The notes: generated from the letters alone by a model not told the origin. Positions 20,915 through 30,326 are shown, numbered from the stretch's first letter. The stretch is 64,000 bases of DNA from Cellulomonas sp. B6 (GCF_001462455.1 NZ_LNTD01000072.1:33976-97975), one strand, 5' to 3'. Translations and numbers: made by a program.

Positions 20915-22245
20915 CCGGCTCCGCCGCCGGCGAGCACGACCACGACGCCCGTGAGCGCGAGCGCGAGCGACGCGCCCACCGAGTCGCCGATGTTGTGCGC
21001 CGCCGAGTTGCGCCCCTGGTCGCGCGGTGCGGACCAGCCCAGGACCAGGACGTTGAGGCGTGAGGACGCCATGCCCATGCCGGCGCCCGCGGCGGTCCAC
21101 ACGGCCACCACGGCCCAGGCGGGCAGCCCGAGCACGGTGACGACCGTCGCGCCCACGACGGCGACCGCGACGAGCGTCGTGCCGATGCGCACGGCGCGGC
21201 GGCTGGGCAGCCGGTGCCCGAGGCGGCCCTGCACGATCGAGGACGCCGACCAGGCCAGCGCCGCGGTCGACAGCCCGAGCCCGCTGGCCGCGGTCGACCA
21301 GCCGTCCCGGTCCACGAGCAGGTAGGGCACGTACACCTGCGCCCCGAAGAACGCGCCGGACACCAGCACGCGGGTCGTGATCACCGACGGCAGACCGACC
21401 CGTGCGCGCAGCGTCCCGCGCGGCAGCAGGGGACGCGCGGCCGCGAGGGCCGCGACCGCGGCGACCACCGCGACCGGTGCCGACCAGGGGCGCGGCAGCT
21501 GCGCGGCGACGTTGAGCGCGAGCACGGCGCCCGCGACCAGGACGGCCCACAGCACGCGCCGGCCCGCGTCGTCGCGCGGCGCGGGACCGCGGTCGGTGTC
21601 CGGCACGGCGTCCGGCCGCGCGGGGCCCAGGCCGCGCACCGCGCCCAGCAGGGGCACGGTCGCCGGCACGACGAGCAGGGCGACGCCGAGGAACACCGAT
21701 CGCCACCCGGCGAGCTCGGCGAGGAACCCCGCGACCGCGGGGCCGACGATCGAGGGCAGAACCCAGGCGGTCGAGAACCACGCGAACACGCGCGGGTGCA
21801 GCACGGCCGGGTAGGCGCGGGCCACGGCGACGAGCAGGGTCACGTTGACGACGCCGCCGCCCAGCCCCTGCGCGAGCCGGCCCGCGACGAGGACGGGCAT
21901 GCTCGTCGCGACGCCGGCCACGACCAGACCCAGGACGAACACGACGGTGCCCGCCGCGAACGGCGCGGCCGGTCCGCGGCGGTCGGCCCACGCCCCGGCC
22001 AGCACCATGCCGACGACGCCCGTCGCGAGCGGCCCGGCGAACGCGAACGCGTACAGCGAGCGGCCGTCGAGCACGGCGGCGACCTCGGGCATGACGGTCG
22101 TGACGGCGAACGACTCGAACGCCACGAGCACGACGAGCGCGAACATCGCGAGCGAGGTCGTGCGGCGTGCGCGCCACATCGCCTCGGGCGACGTCGCGGC
22201 GGGCTCGGGCGGGGTCGCGGCTGCTCCGGCGGTCCCCGCGCTCAC
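20686..22245 (-). CDS. MFS transporter (DHA2-like multidrug exporter)
   Basis: A 519-residue major facilitator superfamily permease with about 14 hydrophobic segments. N-terminal signature region: FESFAVTTVMPEVAAVLDG, then GAWADRRGPAAPF (loop 2-3 motif) and VLVAGRLAQGLGGGVVNV (motif typical of drug exporters). A C-terminal hydrophilic tail of about 60 residues is Ala/Pro-rich. The GTG at 22245 overlaps the stop of the upstream methyltransferase by 4 bp; an ATG at residue 22 (MWRARRTTS) is a possible alternative. It converges with, and overlaps, the thioredoxin-like gene. Substrate unknown. Confidence 0.85.
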   Translation of the reverse strand: MSAGTAGAAATPPEPAATSPEAMWRARRTTSLAMFALVVLVAFESFAVTTVMPEVAAVLDGRSLYAFAFAGPLATGVVGMVLAGAWADRRGPAAPFAAGTVVFVLGLVVAGVATSMPVLVAGRLAQGLGGGVVNVTLLVAVARAYPAVLHPRVFAWFSTAWVLPSIVGPAVAGFLAELAGWRSVFLGVALLVVPATVPLLGAVRGLGPARPDAVPDTDRGPAPRDDAGRRVLWAVLVAGAVLALNVAAQLPRPWSAPVAVVAAVAALAAARPLLPRGTLRARVGLPSVITTRVLVSGAFFGAQVYVPYLLVDRDGWSTAASGLGLSTAALAWSASSIVQGRLGHRLPSRRAVRIGTTLVAVAVVGATVVTVLGLPAWAVVAVWTAAGAGMGMASSRLNVLVLGWSAPRDQGRNSAAHNIGDSVGASLALALTGVVVVLAGGGAGYAGPGPFVAAFALTAVLALAAVATAPRVGVPPTERVTVPGAAPSAAAAPDAAGSAVSPPPPLATDGSAPTSASST

Positions 22246-22859
22246 GGCACGACCCGCAGCACGCGGAAGCCCTTGGCGCTCGCCTCGCGGGACGTCGGCA
22301 GGCCGGCCTCCTCCGTGAGCCAGCGTTGCAGCGGGTCGGCGCCGAGGTTCTTGCCGACCACGAGCCACGCGTCACCGCCGGGGGCGACGCGCGGCAGCCA
22401 GCGCCGCAGCAGGTCGTGCAGCGCGGGCTTGCCGATCCGCACGGGCGGGTTCGACCAGCAGGTCGCGAACCGCACGTCGTCGGGCACGTCGTCCGGGAGC
22501 GTCGCGACGACGTTGTCGAGCCCGAGGCGTGCGGCGTTGCGGGCCACGAGGTCGAGCGCGCGCTCGTTGACGTCGACCGCCCACACGCGTGCGTCGGGCG
22601 ACGTCAGCGCGAGCGTCAGCGCGACCGGGCCCCAGCCGCACCCGAGGTCGAGGAGGTCGCCCGCGGCGGGCGGCTGCGGCACGGTGCGCAGCAGCACCTG
22701 CGTGCCGAGGTCGACGTGGTCGGGCGAGAAGACGCCGCCCGCGGTCTCGACCTCGACGTCCCGGCCGGCCAGGCGCACGTGGCGCGTCCTGCGCTGCTCG
22801 GCGGAGGCCGGACGGGCCGTGAAGTAGTGCTCACCCTGCGGGTCGTCGGTGCCGGTCAC
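22242..22859 (-). CDS. RsmC/RlmG-like class I SAM methyltransferase
   Basis: A 205-residue methyltransferase. The SAM motif I is LLDLGCGWGPVALTLAL (about residue 70), followed by acidic motif II (WAVDVNERAL) and a catalytic SNPPVRIGK, a variant of the NPPY/F motif of enzymes methylating exocyclic amines. The N-terminal part (GEHYFTARPAS) and C-terminal VVGKNLGADPLQRWL match the 16S rRNA G1207 methyltransferase RsmC family, single-domain type. A GTG start is used. It overlaps the MFS exporter gene, an unusual operon partner for an rRNA modification enzyme. Confidence 0.85.
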   Translation of the reverse strand: MTGTDDPQGEHYFTARPASAEQRRTRHVRLAGRDVEVETAGGVFSPDHVDLGTQVLLRTVPQPPAAGDLLDLGCGWGPVALTLALTSPDARVWAVDVNERALDLVARNAARLGLDNVVATLPDDVPDDVRFATCWSNPPVRIGKPALHDLLRRWLPRVAPGGDAWLVVGKNLGADPLQRWLTEEAGLPTSREASAKGFRVLRVVP

Positions 22860-22969
22860 CCGCCGAGGCTAACGGCCGCGCGGCGCTGTGCCGGCAGCGA
22901 AATCCCGTCGCGACGCTCGTACGTGCGTGCGATCCTGGACACACCCCGATCCCGGACGAGAGGCCCCGC

Positions 22970-24487
22970 GTGGACGACCGAGAGCACACCACCGACATGA
23001 CGCCGCAGGCGTCGGCGCGCAGCGCGCAGGAGGTGGCCGACGACGTCGTCGCACGGGTGCTCGCACGGGCCGGGACCGCGCTGCAGGCGGGTGGCACCGA
23101 CCACACGGCGTTCGACGGCGACCAGCTGGACCTCGAGGAGCGCACGTCGCTGCGCCGCGTGGCGAACCTGTCGACCGAGCTCGAGGACGTCACCGAGGTC
23201 GAGTACCGCCAGCTGCGGCTCGAGAAGGTCGTGCTGGTCGGCCTGTGGGGTGCCGGCACGGCCGAGGAGGCCGAGATCTCGCTGCGCGAGCTCGCGGCGC
23301 TCGCCGAGACCGCGGGCTCGCAGGTCATGGACGGCCTGCTGCAGCGGCGGCGGACGCCCGACCCGGGCACGTTCCTCGGATCGGGCAAGGCGGCCGAGCT
23401 CGCGACGGTGGTCGCCGCGGTCGGCGCCGACACGGTCGTCGTCGACGGCGAGCTCGCACCGTCGCAGCGGCGCGCGCTCGAGGACGTCGTCAAGGTCAAG
23501 GTCGTCGACCGGACCGCGCTGATCCTCGACATCTTCGCGCAGCACGCGAAGTCCCGGGAGGGCAAGGCGCAGGTCGAGCTCGCGCAGCTCGAGTACCTGC
23601 TGCCGCGCCTGCGCGGCTGGGGCGAGTCGATGAGCCGGCAGGCGGGCGGCCAGGTCGGCGGCGCGGGCGCGGGCATGGGCTCGCGCGGTCCGGGCGAGAC
23701 GAAGATCGAGCTCGACCGTCGGCGCATCCGCAACCGCATGGCCAAGCTGCGCCGCGAGATCGCGGCGATGGCGCCCGCGCGCGAGACCAAGCGCGCGTCG
23801 CGCCGGCGCAACGCGATCCCGTCGGTCGCGATCGCCGGGTACACCAACGCCGGGAAGTCCTCGCTGCTGAACCGGCTGACGCACGCGGGCGTGCTCGTCG
23901 AGAACGCGCTGTTCGCGACGCTCGACCCGACCGTGCGCCGGGCCGAGACCACCGACGGGCGCGTCTACACGCTCGCCGACACGGTCGGGTTCGTGCGCGC
24001 GCTGCCGCACCAGCTCGTCGAGGCGTTCCGCTCGACGCTCGAGGAGGTCGCCGACGCCGACCTCATCCTGCACGTCGTGGACGCGGCGCATCCCGACCCC
24101 GAGGGGCAGATCGCAGCCGTGCGGCACGTGTTCGCCGACATCCCGGGGGCGATGGACGTGCCCGAGATCATCGTGCTCAACAAGGCGGACCTCGCGTCGC
24201 CCGAGGCGGTCGCGCGCCTGCGCTCGCGCGAGGTGCACTCGGTCGTGGTGTCCGCGCACACGGGCGAGGGCGTGGCCGAACTGCAGGAGCTCATCGCCGA
24301 CCAGCTGCCGCGCCCGGGCGTGAGCGTCGACCTCGTGGTGCCCTACTCGCGCGGCGACCTCGTGAGCCGCGTGCACGAGCACGGGGACATCGACCACGAG
24401 GAGCACACGCCCGACGGCACGCTGCTGCGGGCGCGCGTCGACGAGGGCCTCGCGGCCGAGCTCGAGGCGGCGTCCCGCACCGCGTGA
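22970..24487 (+). CDS. hflX: GTPase HflX
   Basis: A 505-residue ribosome-associated GTPase that splits stalled or hibernating 70S ribosomes. The N-terminal HflX domain includes GLWGAGTAEEAEISLRELA and FLGSGKAAEL; a Gly-rich linker carries SRQAGGQVGGAGAG and GSRGPGETKIELDRR. The GTPase domain has G1 GYTNAGKSSL (about residue 290), G3 DTVGFV and G4 NKAD. The GTG at 22970 gives a usual acidic N-terminal extension. It is transcribed alone, divergent from the methyltransferase/MFS pair. Confidence 0.95.
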   Translation: MDDREHTTDMTPQASARSAQEVADDVVARVLARAGTALQAGGTDHTAFDGDQLDLEERTSLRRVANLSTELEDVTEVEYRQLRLEKVVLVGLWGAGTAEEAEISLRELAALAETAGSQVMDGLLQRRRTPDPGTFLGSGKAAELATVVAAVGADTVVVDGELAPSQRRALEDVVKVKVVDRTALILDIFAQHAKSREGKAQVELAQLEYLLPRLRGWGESMSRQAGGQVGGAGAGMGSRGPGETKIELDRRRIRNRMAKLRREIAAMAPARETKRASRRRNAIPSVAIAGYTNAGKSSLLNRLTHAGVLVENALFATLDPTVRRAETTDGRVYTLADTVGFVRALPHQLVEAFRSTLEEVADADLILHVVDAAHPDPEGQIAAVRHVFADIPGAMDVPEIIVLNKADLASPEAVARLRSREVHSVVVSAHTGEGVAELQELIADQLPRPGVSVDLVVPYSRGDLVSRVHEHGDIDHEEHTPDGTLLRARVDEGLAAELEAASRTA

Positions 24488-24555
24488 GCCCCGCGGTGCA
24501 CCGACGTGACGCGACCCCGGCACGTCGGTGCGCCGTGACGCCCCTGCAGGACGCC

Positions 24556-24561
24556 TAGGGT
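24556..24561 (+). promoter_or_regulatory. -10 element 6 nt before the S9 peptidase start (leaderless candidate)
   Basis: TAGGGT, then 6 nt, then the GTG at 24568. No Shine-Dalgarno sequence. Confidence 0.45.
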
Positions 24562-24567
24562 CGAGGG

Positions 24568-26595
24568 GTGCTGCCCACCGACCTGGACCTACTGACCACT
24601 CCCGGCGCCCCGACCCTGCTGCCCGACGGCTCGGCCGCGGTCGTCGCCGTGACCCGGCCCGACGTCGCCGCCGACGCGTACCGCGGCGAGCTGTGGCTCG
24701 TGCCGCTCGACGGCCGCGACGCCCCCGACGGCACGGGCGACGCGCGCCGGCTCACGCACGGCCACCGCGACGCCGACCCGCAGGTCTCGCCCGACGGGCG
24801 CTGGGTCGCGTTCACCCGCGCGCCGCTGACCGGCGGGCCGGCGCAGGTGCACGTCCTGCCGCTCCTCGGCGGGGAGCCCGCGCGACTCACCGACGCACTG
24901 CTGGGCGCCGCGTCGCCGCGCTGGTCGCCCGACGGCACCCGCCTCGCCTTCACCGCCCGCGTGCCCGAGCCCGGGCGCTACCTGCCCGGCGGCGACCCGT
25001 CCGCCGAGGCGCCCCGGCACATCACGACGTTCTCCTACCGCGAGGACGGCGCCGGGTTCGTGTCCGACCGCCCGCGGCACGTGCACGTGCTCGACGTGCC
25101 CGCCGACCCGGGCGGTGCGCCCGAGGTGCCCGCGGCCGTGGCGCTCACCTCGGGTCCGCTCGAGGTCACCGACGCCGCCTGGGCCCCGGACGGCCTGGCG
25201 CTCGTCGCGACGTGCGCACGGCACGCGGCGCGCGAGCGCGATGTGCGCCGGGACGCGGTGCTCGTGGCCGCGCCGCGCGGTGCGACGGGCCCGGCGGCGG
25301 TCGTGCCGCTGACCGACGCCGACGCGGGCAGCACGCTGCGCGTCGACGCCGTCCAGGTCGACGGCGACACCCTGTGGCTGCTCGCCGCGGACCTCGGGGC
25401 GGACGGGACGGACACGGTCGCGGCCCTCACGGGGCTCTTCCGGGCGCCCCTGACGGGCGCCGGCAGCGCGCTGCGGACGGCCGCGGCGCCCGAGCGGCTC
25501 ACCGACGCCGAGCGCACCGACCTCGGCGGTGTCCTCCACCCGACGCGCGGCGGCGCGCTCGTGACGCTCGAGGAGCGCGGCGCCGTCGTCCTCGCGCACG
25601 TGGCCGCGGACGGCACCACGACGCGCCTGCTGGACGCGCCGCACGTCGTGCTCGGCGCCGCTGCCGTCGTCCACGACGGCGACCTGCGCGTCGTCGCGAG
25701 CGCCGCGACCCCGACCAGCGCGGGAGCCCTGCTGCGCGTCGACGACGACGGCCGGGTCCTCGCCGACTGGTCCGGCCCGCTGCGCGCGACCGGCCGCACG
25801 GTGCTGCCGGCGCCCCTGACGGCCACGTCGCCCGACGGCTACGAGGTCCACGGCTGGCTCGCTCTGCCCGACCCCGCGCGCCACGGCGCGGGACCGCACC
25901 CGACGCTGCTGATGATCCACGGCGGCCCGTTCGCGCAGTACACCCACGCGCTGTTCGACGAGGTGCAGGTGCTCACGGGCGCGGGCTACGCGGTCGTGCT
26001 CGGCAACCCCCGGGGATCCTCCGGCCGGGGACGCGCGCACGGGCGCGCGATCCGGCAGGCGATGGGCACGGTCGACACCGACGACGTGCTCGCGCTGCTC
26101 GACGCCGCGCTCGAGGCCCACCCGCAGGAGCTCGACGCGGCACGCGTCGGCGTCCTCGGCGGCTCGTACGGCGGCTACCTCACGGCGTGGCTGACGACGC
26201 GCACCGACCGGTTCGCCGCCGCCGTCGTCGAGCGCGGCTTCCTCGACCCCGTGAGCTTCACCGGGTCGGCCGACATCGGCTGGTGGTTCGGGCTGGAGTA
26301 CGTCGGCGACCATGCGGTCGACCCGGTCGCGGTCGCGGCGCAGTCGCCCATGGCGCACGTCGGGCAGGTCACGACCCCCACGCTCGTCGTCCACTCGGAG
26401 CACGACTGGCGCTGCCCCGTCGAGCAGGGGCAGCGCTGGTACGTCGAGCTGCGCCGCCGCGGCGTCGAGGCCGAGCTGCTGCTGTTCCCCGGCGAGGGGC
26501 ACGAGCTGTCCCGCTCGGGGCGGCCGACGCACCGGCGCGCGCGGTTCGAGCACCTGCTCGACTGGTGGGCGCGGCACCTGCCCGTCGGCGGCTGA
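24568..26595 (+). CDS. S9 family serine peptidase (acylaminoacyl/dipeptidyl peptidase-like)
   Basis: A 675-residue cytoplasmic peptidase of the prolyl oligopeptidase family; there is no signal peptide. The N-terminal about 410 residues form a beta-propeller with WD40-like PD40 repeats (RLTHGHRDADPQVSPDGRW, AASPRWSPDGTRLAF). The C-terminal alpha/beta hydrolase holds LMIHGGPFAQY, the nucleophile S533 in GGSYGGY, an Asp in HSEHDWRCP and the His in GEGHEL, giving a complete triad. It likely trims short peptides. Its GTG is 6 nt after a TAGGGT element. The DinG-like helicase follows 69 bp downstream. Confidence 0.9.
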   Translation: MLPTDLDLLTTPGAPTLLPDGSAAVVAVTRPDVAADAYRGELWLVPLDGRDAPDGTGDARRLTHGHRDADPQVSPDGRWVAFTRAPLTGGPAQVHVLPLLGGEPARLTDALLGAASPRWSPDGTRLAFTARVPEPGRYLPGGDPSAEAPRHITTFSYREDGAGFVSDRPRHVHVLDVPADPGGAPEVPAAVALTSGPLEVTDAAWAPDGLALVATCARHAARERDVRRDAVLVAAPRGATGPAAVVPLTDADAGSTLRVDAVQVDGDTLWLLAADLGADGTDTVAALTGLFRAPLTGAGSALRTAAAPERLTDAERTDLGGVLHPTRGGALVTLEERGAVVLAHVAADGTTTRLLDAPHVVLGAAAVVHDGDLRVVASAATPTSAGALLRVDDDGRVLADWSGPLRATGRTVLPAPLTATSPDGYEVHGWLALPDPARHGAGPHPTLLMIHGGPFAQYTHALFDEVQVLTGAGYAVVLGNPRGSSGRGRAHGRAIRQAMGTVDTDDVLALLDAALEAHPQELDAARVGVLGGSYGGYLTAWLTTRTDRFAAAVVERGFLDPVSFTGSADIGWWFGLEYVGDHAVDPVAVAAQSPMAHVGQVTTPTLVVHSEHDWRCPVEQGQRWYVELRRRGVEAELLLFPGEGHELSRSGRPTHRRARFEHLLDWWARHLPVGG

Positions 26596-26652
26596 GCCCG
26601 GGGCGTGCCGACCCGCCACGTCGAGGGTGCCGGGGGTGTCGGGGGCCGCGAC

Positions 26653-26658
26653 TACGCT
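26653..26658 (+). promoter_or_regulatory. -10 element 6 nt before the DinG-type helicase start
   Basis: TACGCT, then exactly 6 nt, then GTG at 26665. This supports choosing that GTG rather than the in-frame start 60 bp earlier, and suggests a leaderless mRNA. Confidence 0.45.
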
Positions 26659-26664
26659 GTCGCG

Positions 26665-28872
26665 GTGCCCGACCCCGACCCGACCCCTGCCCCGGCCGAC
26701 CCGGCGCAGGGCGCGTCGACCGTGACCGCACCCGGCCGCGACGCGCAGGAGGTCGCCGAGGTCGGCGAGCTGCTCGACCTGGCGGTCGGTGCGCTGGGCG
26801 GCGGTCGCCGCGAGGGTCAGCACACGATGGCCGTCGCGGTCGCCGAGTCGCTGCGCACGGGTGAGCACCTGCTCGTCCAGGCGGGCACGGGCACGGGCAA
26901 GTCCCTGGGCTACCTCGTGCCGGCGGTGCGGCACGCGGTCCGCGCCGACGAGCGCGTCGTCGTCTCGACCGCGACGCTCGCCCTGCAGCGCCAGGTGCTC
27001 ACGCGCGACCTGCCGCTCGTGACGACCGCGCTCGCGTCGCACCTCCCACGCCCGGCGCAGATCGCGCTGCTCAAGGGCTGGCACAACTACCTGTGCGTGC
27101 ACAAGGTCGCGGGGGGCTACCCGTCGGACGAGCAGGGCACGCTGTTCGACGTCCCCGAGCGGCCGGGCGCCGCAGAGCACCCGCCCGAGGACACCGACTC
27201 CGGGCGCGAGTCCCTCGGCGACCAGGTCGTGCGCCTGCGCGAGTGGGCCGAGGAGACGGCGACGGGCGACCGCGACGACCTCGTGCCCGGTGTCTCGGAC
27301 CGTGCCTGGCGGCAGGTGTCCGTCACGGCGATGGAGTGCCTGGGCGGGCAGTGCCCGATGCTCGCGCAGTGCTTCCCCGAGGCCGCCCGCGCGCGCTCGC
27401 GCGAGGCCGACGTCGTCGTGACCAACCACGCCATGCTCGGCATCGCGGCGTCCGGGTCGCCGAACGTCCTGCCCGAGCACCAGGTGATCGTCGTCGACGA
27501 GGCCCACGAGCTCGCCGACCGTGTCACGGCCCAGGCCACCGCCGAGCTGTCCCTGCCGACCATCGACCACGCCGCACGCCTGGCCCGCCGGCACGGCGGC
27601 GTGCCGACCACCGACCTCGACACCGCCGGTCAGCACCTCGCGAGCGTGATCGTCCCGCTGCCCGAGGGCCGCTTCCCGCAGGGACTGCCCGACGACGTGC
27701 GCACCGCGGTCGCGACCGTGCGGGACGCCGCGCGCACGATGCTCACGGCGCTCAAGCCCGACGGTGCGCGCGACGCCGCCGACGGCGGCCGCAAGATGGC
27801 CACGTCGACGATGCTCGCGCTGTTCGAGGTCGCCGAGCGGATGGCCGCCGACCCCGAGCAGAACGCCGCGACCGTGCTGTGGTGCGCGCGCGGCGAGGAC
27901 CGTCGTGGAGTGACCACGACCCGGCTGCACGCGGCGCCCCTCGCCGTCGCCGGCCTCGTGCGCACGCACCTGCTCGCGGGCCGCTCGGGCGTCCTGACGT
28001 CCGCGACCCTCACGCTGGGCGGGTCCTTCGACGCGACCGCGCGCGCGGTCGGCCTCGCGCAGCGACCTGACGCCGCACCCGTCGGTCCTGTGACGCTCGT
28101 CGGCACCGGTGACGCCGCCACCGGCGGCGCGGGCGACGCGCGGCCGGCCGGGGAGGCGACGGCCGCGCCGGGGGGCGGTCGGCCGGCCGCCGACGCGCCG
28201 CAGCGCTGGCGCGGCCTGGACGTCGGCAGCCCGTTCGACTACCCGAGGCAGGGCATCTGCTACGTCGCCAAGCGCCTGCCGCCGCCGGGCCGCGAGCCGG
28301 CCACCGAGGCGCAGCTCGACGAGATCGCCACCCTCGTCGAGGCGGCTGGCGGGCGCACGCTCGGCCTGTTCACGTCGCGGCGCGCCGCGACCGTCGCGGC
28401 CGAGGCGATGCGCGAGCGGCTCGACGTGCCGGTCCTGCTCCAGGGCGACGACCAGCTGCCGACGCTCGTGCGGCGGTTCTCCGACGACGAGCCGACCTGC
28501 CTGTTCGGCACCCTCTCGCTGTGGCAGGGCGTCGACGTGCCCGGCCCGGCGTGCCGGCTCGTCGTGATCGACCGCATCCCGTTCCCACGGCCCGACGACC
28601 CCGTGCGGTCCGCGCGCTCCGACGCGGTGGCGCGGGCCGGCGGCAACGGCTTCATGTCGGTCTCGGCGACGCACGCGGCCCTCCTGCTCGCGCAGGGCGC
28701 GGGCCGTCTCGTGCGGTCGTCGCAGGACCGCGGCGTCGTGGCGGTGCTGGACCCGCGGCTCGCCACCGCGCGCTACGGCGAGTACCTGCAGCGCTCGATG
28801 CCGCCGTTCTGGCGCACCACGGACCGCGACGTCGTGGTCTCCGCGCTACGTCGGCTCGCCGGTTCCGACTAG
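26665..28872 (+). CDS. dinG: ATP-dependent DNA helicase, DinG/XPD-like
   Basis: A 735-residue superfamily 2 helicase of the iron-sulphur DinG/XPD group. Walker A VQAGTGTGKSLGYLVP (about residue 75), STATLALQRQ, an Fe-S region with cysteines in MECLGGQCPMLAQC plus an earlier Cys (NYLCVHK), the VVDEAHELAD box, and C-terminal motifs LFTSRRAA, FGTLSLWQGVDVPG and QGAGRLVRS. It likely resolves R-loops or forked DNA. The symbol is by similarity; other actinobacterial paralogues exist. The GTG at 26665 is used because of the -10 element before it. Confidence 0.88.
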   Translation: MPDPDPTPAPADPAQGASTVTAPGRDAQEVAEVGELLDLAVGALGGGRREGQHTMAVAVAESLRTGEHLLVQAGTGTGKSLGYLVPAVRHAVRADERVVVSTATLALQRQVLTRDLPLVTTALASHLPRPAQIALLKGWHNYLCVHKVAGGYPSDEQGTLFDVPERPGAAEHPPEDTDSGRESLGDQVVRLREWAEETATGDRDDLVPGVSDRAWRQVSVTAMECLGGQCPMLAQCFPEAARARSREADVVVTNHAMLGIAASGSPNVLPEHQVIVVDEAHELADRVTAQATAELSLPTIDHAARLARRHGGVPTTDLDTAGQHLASVIVPLPEGRFPQGLPDDVRTAVATVRDAARTMLTALKPDGARDAADGGRKMATSTMLALFEVAERMAADPEQNAATVLWCARGEDRRGVTTTRLHAAPLAVAGLVRTHLLAGRSGVLTSATLTLGGSFDATARAVGLAQRPDAAPVGPVTLVGTGDAATGGAGDARPAGEATAAPGGGRPAADAPQRWRGLDVGSPFDYPRQGICYVAKRLPPPGREPATEAQLDEIATLVEAAGGRTLGLFTSRRAATVAAEAMRERLDVPVLLQGDDQLPTLVRRFSDDEPTCLFGTLSLWQGVDVPGPACRLVVIDRIPFPRPDDPVRSARSDAVARAGGNGFMSVSATHAALLLAQGAGRLVRSSQDRGVVAVLDPRLATARYGEYLQRSMPPFWRTTDRDVVVSALRRLAGSD

Positions 28873-28951
28873 CCTCGGGTGCGGGACGTGCCGCACCGGG
28901 CGGGCGCGCCCCGCACCACCGGTTCCGCGCCCGTGACGAGGGGAAACGACC

Positions 28952-29953
28952 ATGGTCGACGCCATCGAGGGCGACGAGTTCGCCTTCAGCCCGACGCCGT
29001 CCGTGCCGCGGCGCACGTCCAAGCTGGGGATCGTGGGCGCCGGGGCGGTGGGCTCGACGATGGCCTACGCCGCGCTGATGCGCGGCGCGGCCCGCACGGT
29101 GGCGCTGCTCGACGTCAACAAGGCCAAGGTCGAGGCCGAGGTCCTCGACCTCTCGCACGGCATCCAGTTCATGTCGATGGCCGAGGTCATGGGCTCCGAC
29201 GACGTGTCCGTGATGGCCGACTGCGACGTCGTCATGTTCACGGCCGGCGCCAAGCAGAGGCCGGGCCAGTCGCGCCTGGACCTCGCGGAGGCGACGATCT
29301 CCCTGGTCAAGAAGGTGCTGCCCGGCATCGTCGAGGTCGCCCCGAACGCGGTCTACGTGATGGTGACCAACCCGGTCGACGTCGTGACGTACGCGGCGCT
29401 GAAGATCTCCGGCCTGCCGCCCTCGCAGCTGTTCGGCTCGGGAACGGTCCTCGACTCCTCGCGCCTGCGCTACCTCATCGCCCGGCACACGGGTGTCGCG
29501 GTGCAGAACGTGCACGCGTACGTCGCGGGGGAGCACGGCGACACCGAGCTCCCGCTGTGGAGCTCGGCGACGATCGGTTCCGTCCCGATCCTCGAGTGGT
29601 CGAGCGGCGAGGGCGGACCCCTGACGCGCGAGGTGCGCGACGCCATCGCGCGCGAGGTCGTCGAGTCGGCCTACCGGATCATCGAGGGCAAGGGCGCGAC
29701 GAACTACGCGATCGCGCTGGCCGGCTCCCGCATCATCGAGGCGGTCCTCAAGGACGAGCGGCGCATCCTGCCCGTGTCGTCGCTCCTCGACGGCTACCTC
29801 GGGATGTCGGACGTGTGCCTGAGCGTGCCCTCGATCGTCGGGTCGTCCGGGGTGCACGAGCGCCTCGAGGTCCCGATGTCGTCGGACGAGCTCATGGGGA
29901 TGCGGCGCTCGGCCGAGGCCGTGCGGTCGGTGGCCCGGCGGTTCGGCTTCTGA
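28952..29953 (+). CDS. ldh: L-lactate dehydrogenase
   Basis: A 333-residue NAD-dependent enzyme reducing pyruvate to L-lactate. NAD-binding GIVGAGAVGSTMAYA near the N-terminus, the substrate-specificity loop GAKQRPGQSR with Gln rather than Arg (lactate, not malate), the catalytic GEHGDTE with H195, and MVTNPVDVVTYAA. The ATG at 28952 has a good GAGGGGAAA ribosome site. It is about 20 residues longer at the N-terminus than usual. A 14-bp hairpin terminator follows. This fits a facultatively fermentative actinomycete. Confidence 0.97.
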   Translation: MVDAIEGDEFAFSPTPSVPRRTSKLGIVGAGAVGSTMAYAALMRGAARTVALLDVNKAKVEAEVLDLSHGIQFMSMAEVMGSDDVSVMADCDVVMFTAGAKQRPGQSRLDLAEATISLVKKVLPGIVEVAPNAVYVMVTNPVDVVTYAALKISGLPPSQLFGSGTVLDSSRLRYLIARHTGVAVQNVHAYVAGEHGDTELPLWSSATIGSVPILEWSSGEGGPLTREVRDAIAREVVESAYRIIEGKGATNYAIALAGSRIIEAVLKDERRILPVSSLLDGYLGMSDVCLSVPSIVGSSGVHERLEVPMSSDELMGMRRSAEAVRSVARRFGF

Positions 29954-29981
29954 GCCTGCCGTGACGGGCGAGGGTCGGTCG

Positions 29982-30013
29982 GAGGGCCGGGCGGGTGCTC
30001 CCGCCCGGCCCTC
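29982..30013 (+). terminator. Hairpin terminator after ldh
   Basis: GAGGGCCGGGCGGG (29982-29995) pairs perfectly with CCCGCCCGGCCCTC (30000-30013) around a TGCT loop. No T-run follows, as is common at this GC content. It can serve ldh and, from the other strand, the small minus-strand gene ending at 30054. Confidence 0.8.
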
Positions 30014-30053
30014 GTGCCGTCGGTGCTCGTACGCGGCCCGCGGCGGCCCGACG

Positions 30054-30326
30054 TCAGTGGCGGCGCAGCGCGTCGATCAGCTCGCCCTTGCGCAGGCGTG
30101 ACCGGCCCGCGATCCCGAGCTCGGCCGCGCGGCGCCGCAGGTCCTCGACGGTCCAGTCCTCGTAGTCGCTCGCGCGCCCACCCGCACGCGCGACCGACGA
30201 GCGGCCGCGCGCCGCGGCGGCGTTGGCGATGCGCGCGGACTTCTCCTTGCTGTTGCCGTCGTCGCGGAGCGACTCGTAGAGCTCGGGGTCCTTGACGCTG
30301 GGGCCGGGGTCACGGCGTGCGGGCAC
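30054..30326 (-). CDS. Small protein with Rho N-terminal-like (SAP-like) helix-extended-loop domain
   Basis: A 90-residue basic protein. The N-terminal half has KDPELYESLRDDGNSKEKSA and a helix rich in Ala/Arg; the C-terminal half, DWTVEDLRRRAAELGI followed by GRSRLRKGELIDALRRH, matches the Rho N-terminal fold that binds nucleic acid. Similar actinobacterial proteins are annotated as DUF7218 or Rho termination factor N-domain proteins. A GTG start is preceded by AGGAGG. Function unknown; nucleic-acid binding is likely. It lies downstream of lexA on the same strand, 89 bp away. Confidence 0.75.
   Translation of the reverse strand: MPARRDPGPSVKDPELYESLRDDGNSKEKSARIANAAAARGRSSVARAGGRASDYEDWTVEDLRRRAAELGIAGRSRLRKGELIDALRRH

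Noticed and set aside
20162..22375. A minus-strand frame of 737 codons over dapF to the MFS gene
   Set aside because: It is another phase of the MFS/methyltransferase region; the MFS frame has the transmembrane pattern and this one does not.
24589..28674. A minus-strand open frame of 1361 codons opposite the S9 peptidase and DinG genes
   Set aside because: It mirrors two genes with complete catalytic motifs, has an Arg/His/Asp/Val-rich composition typical of antisense reading in GC-rich DNA, and shows no domain.
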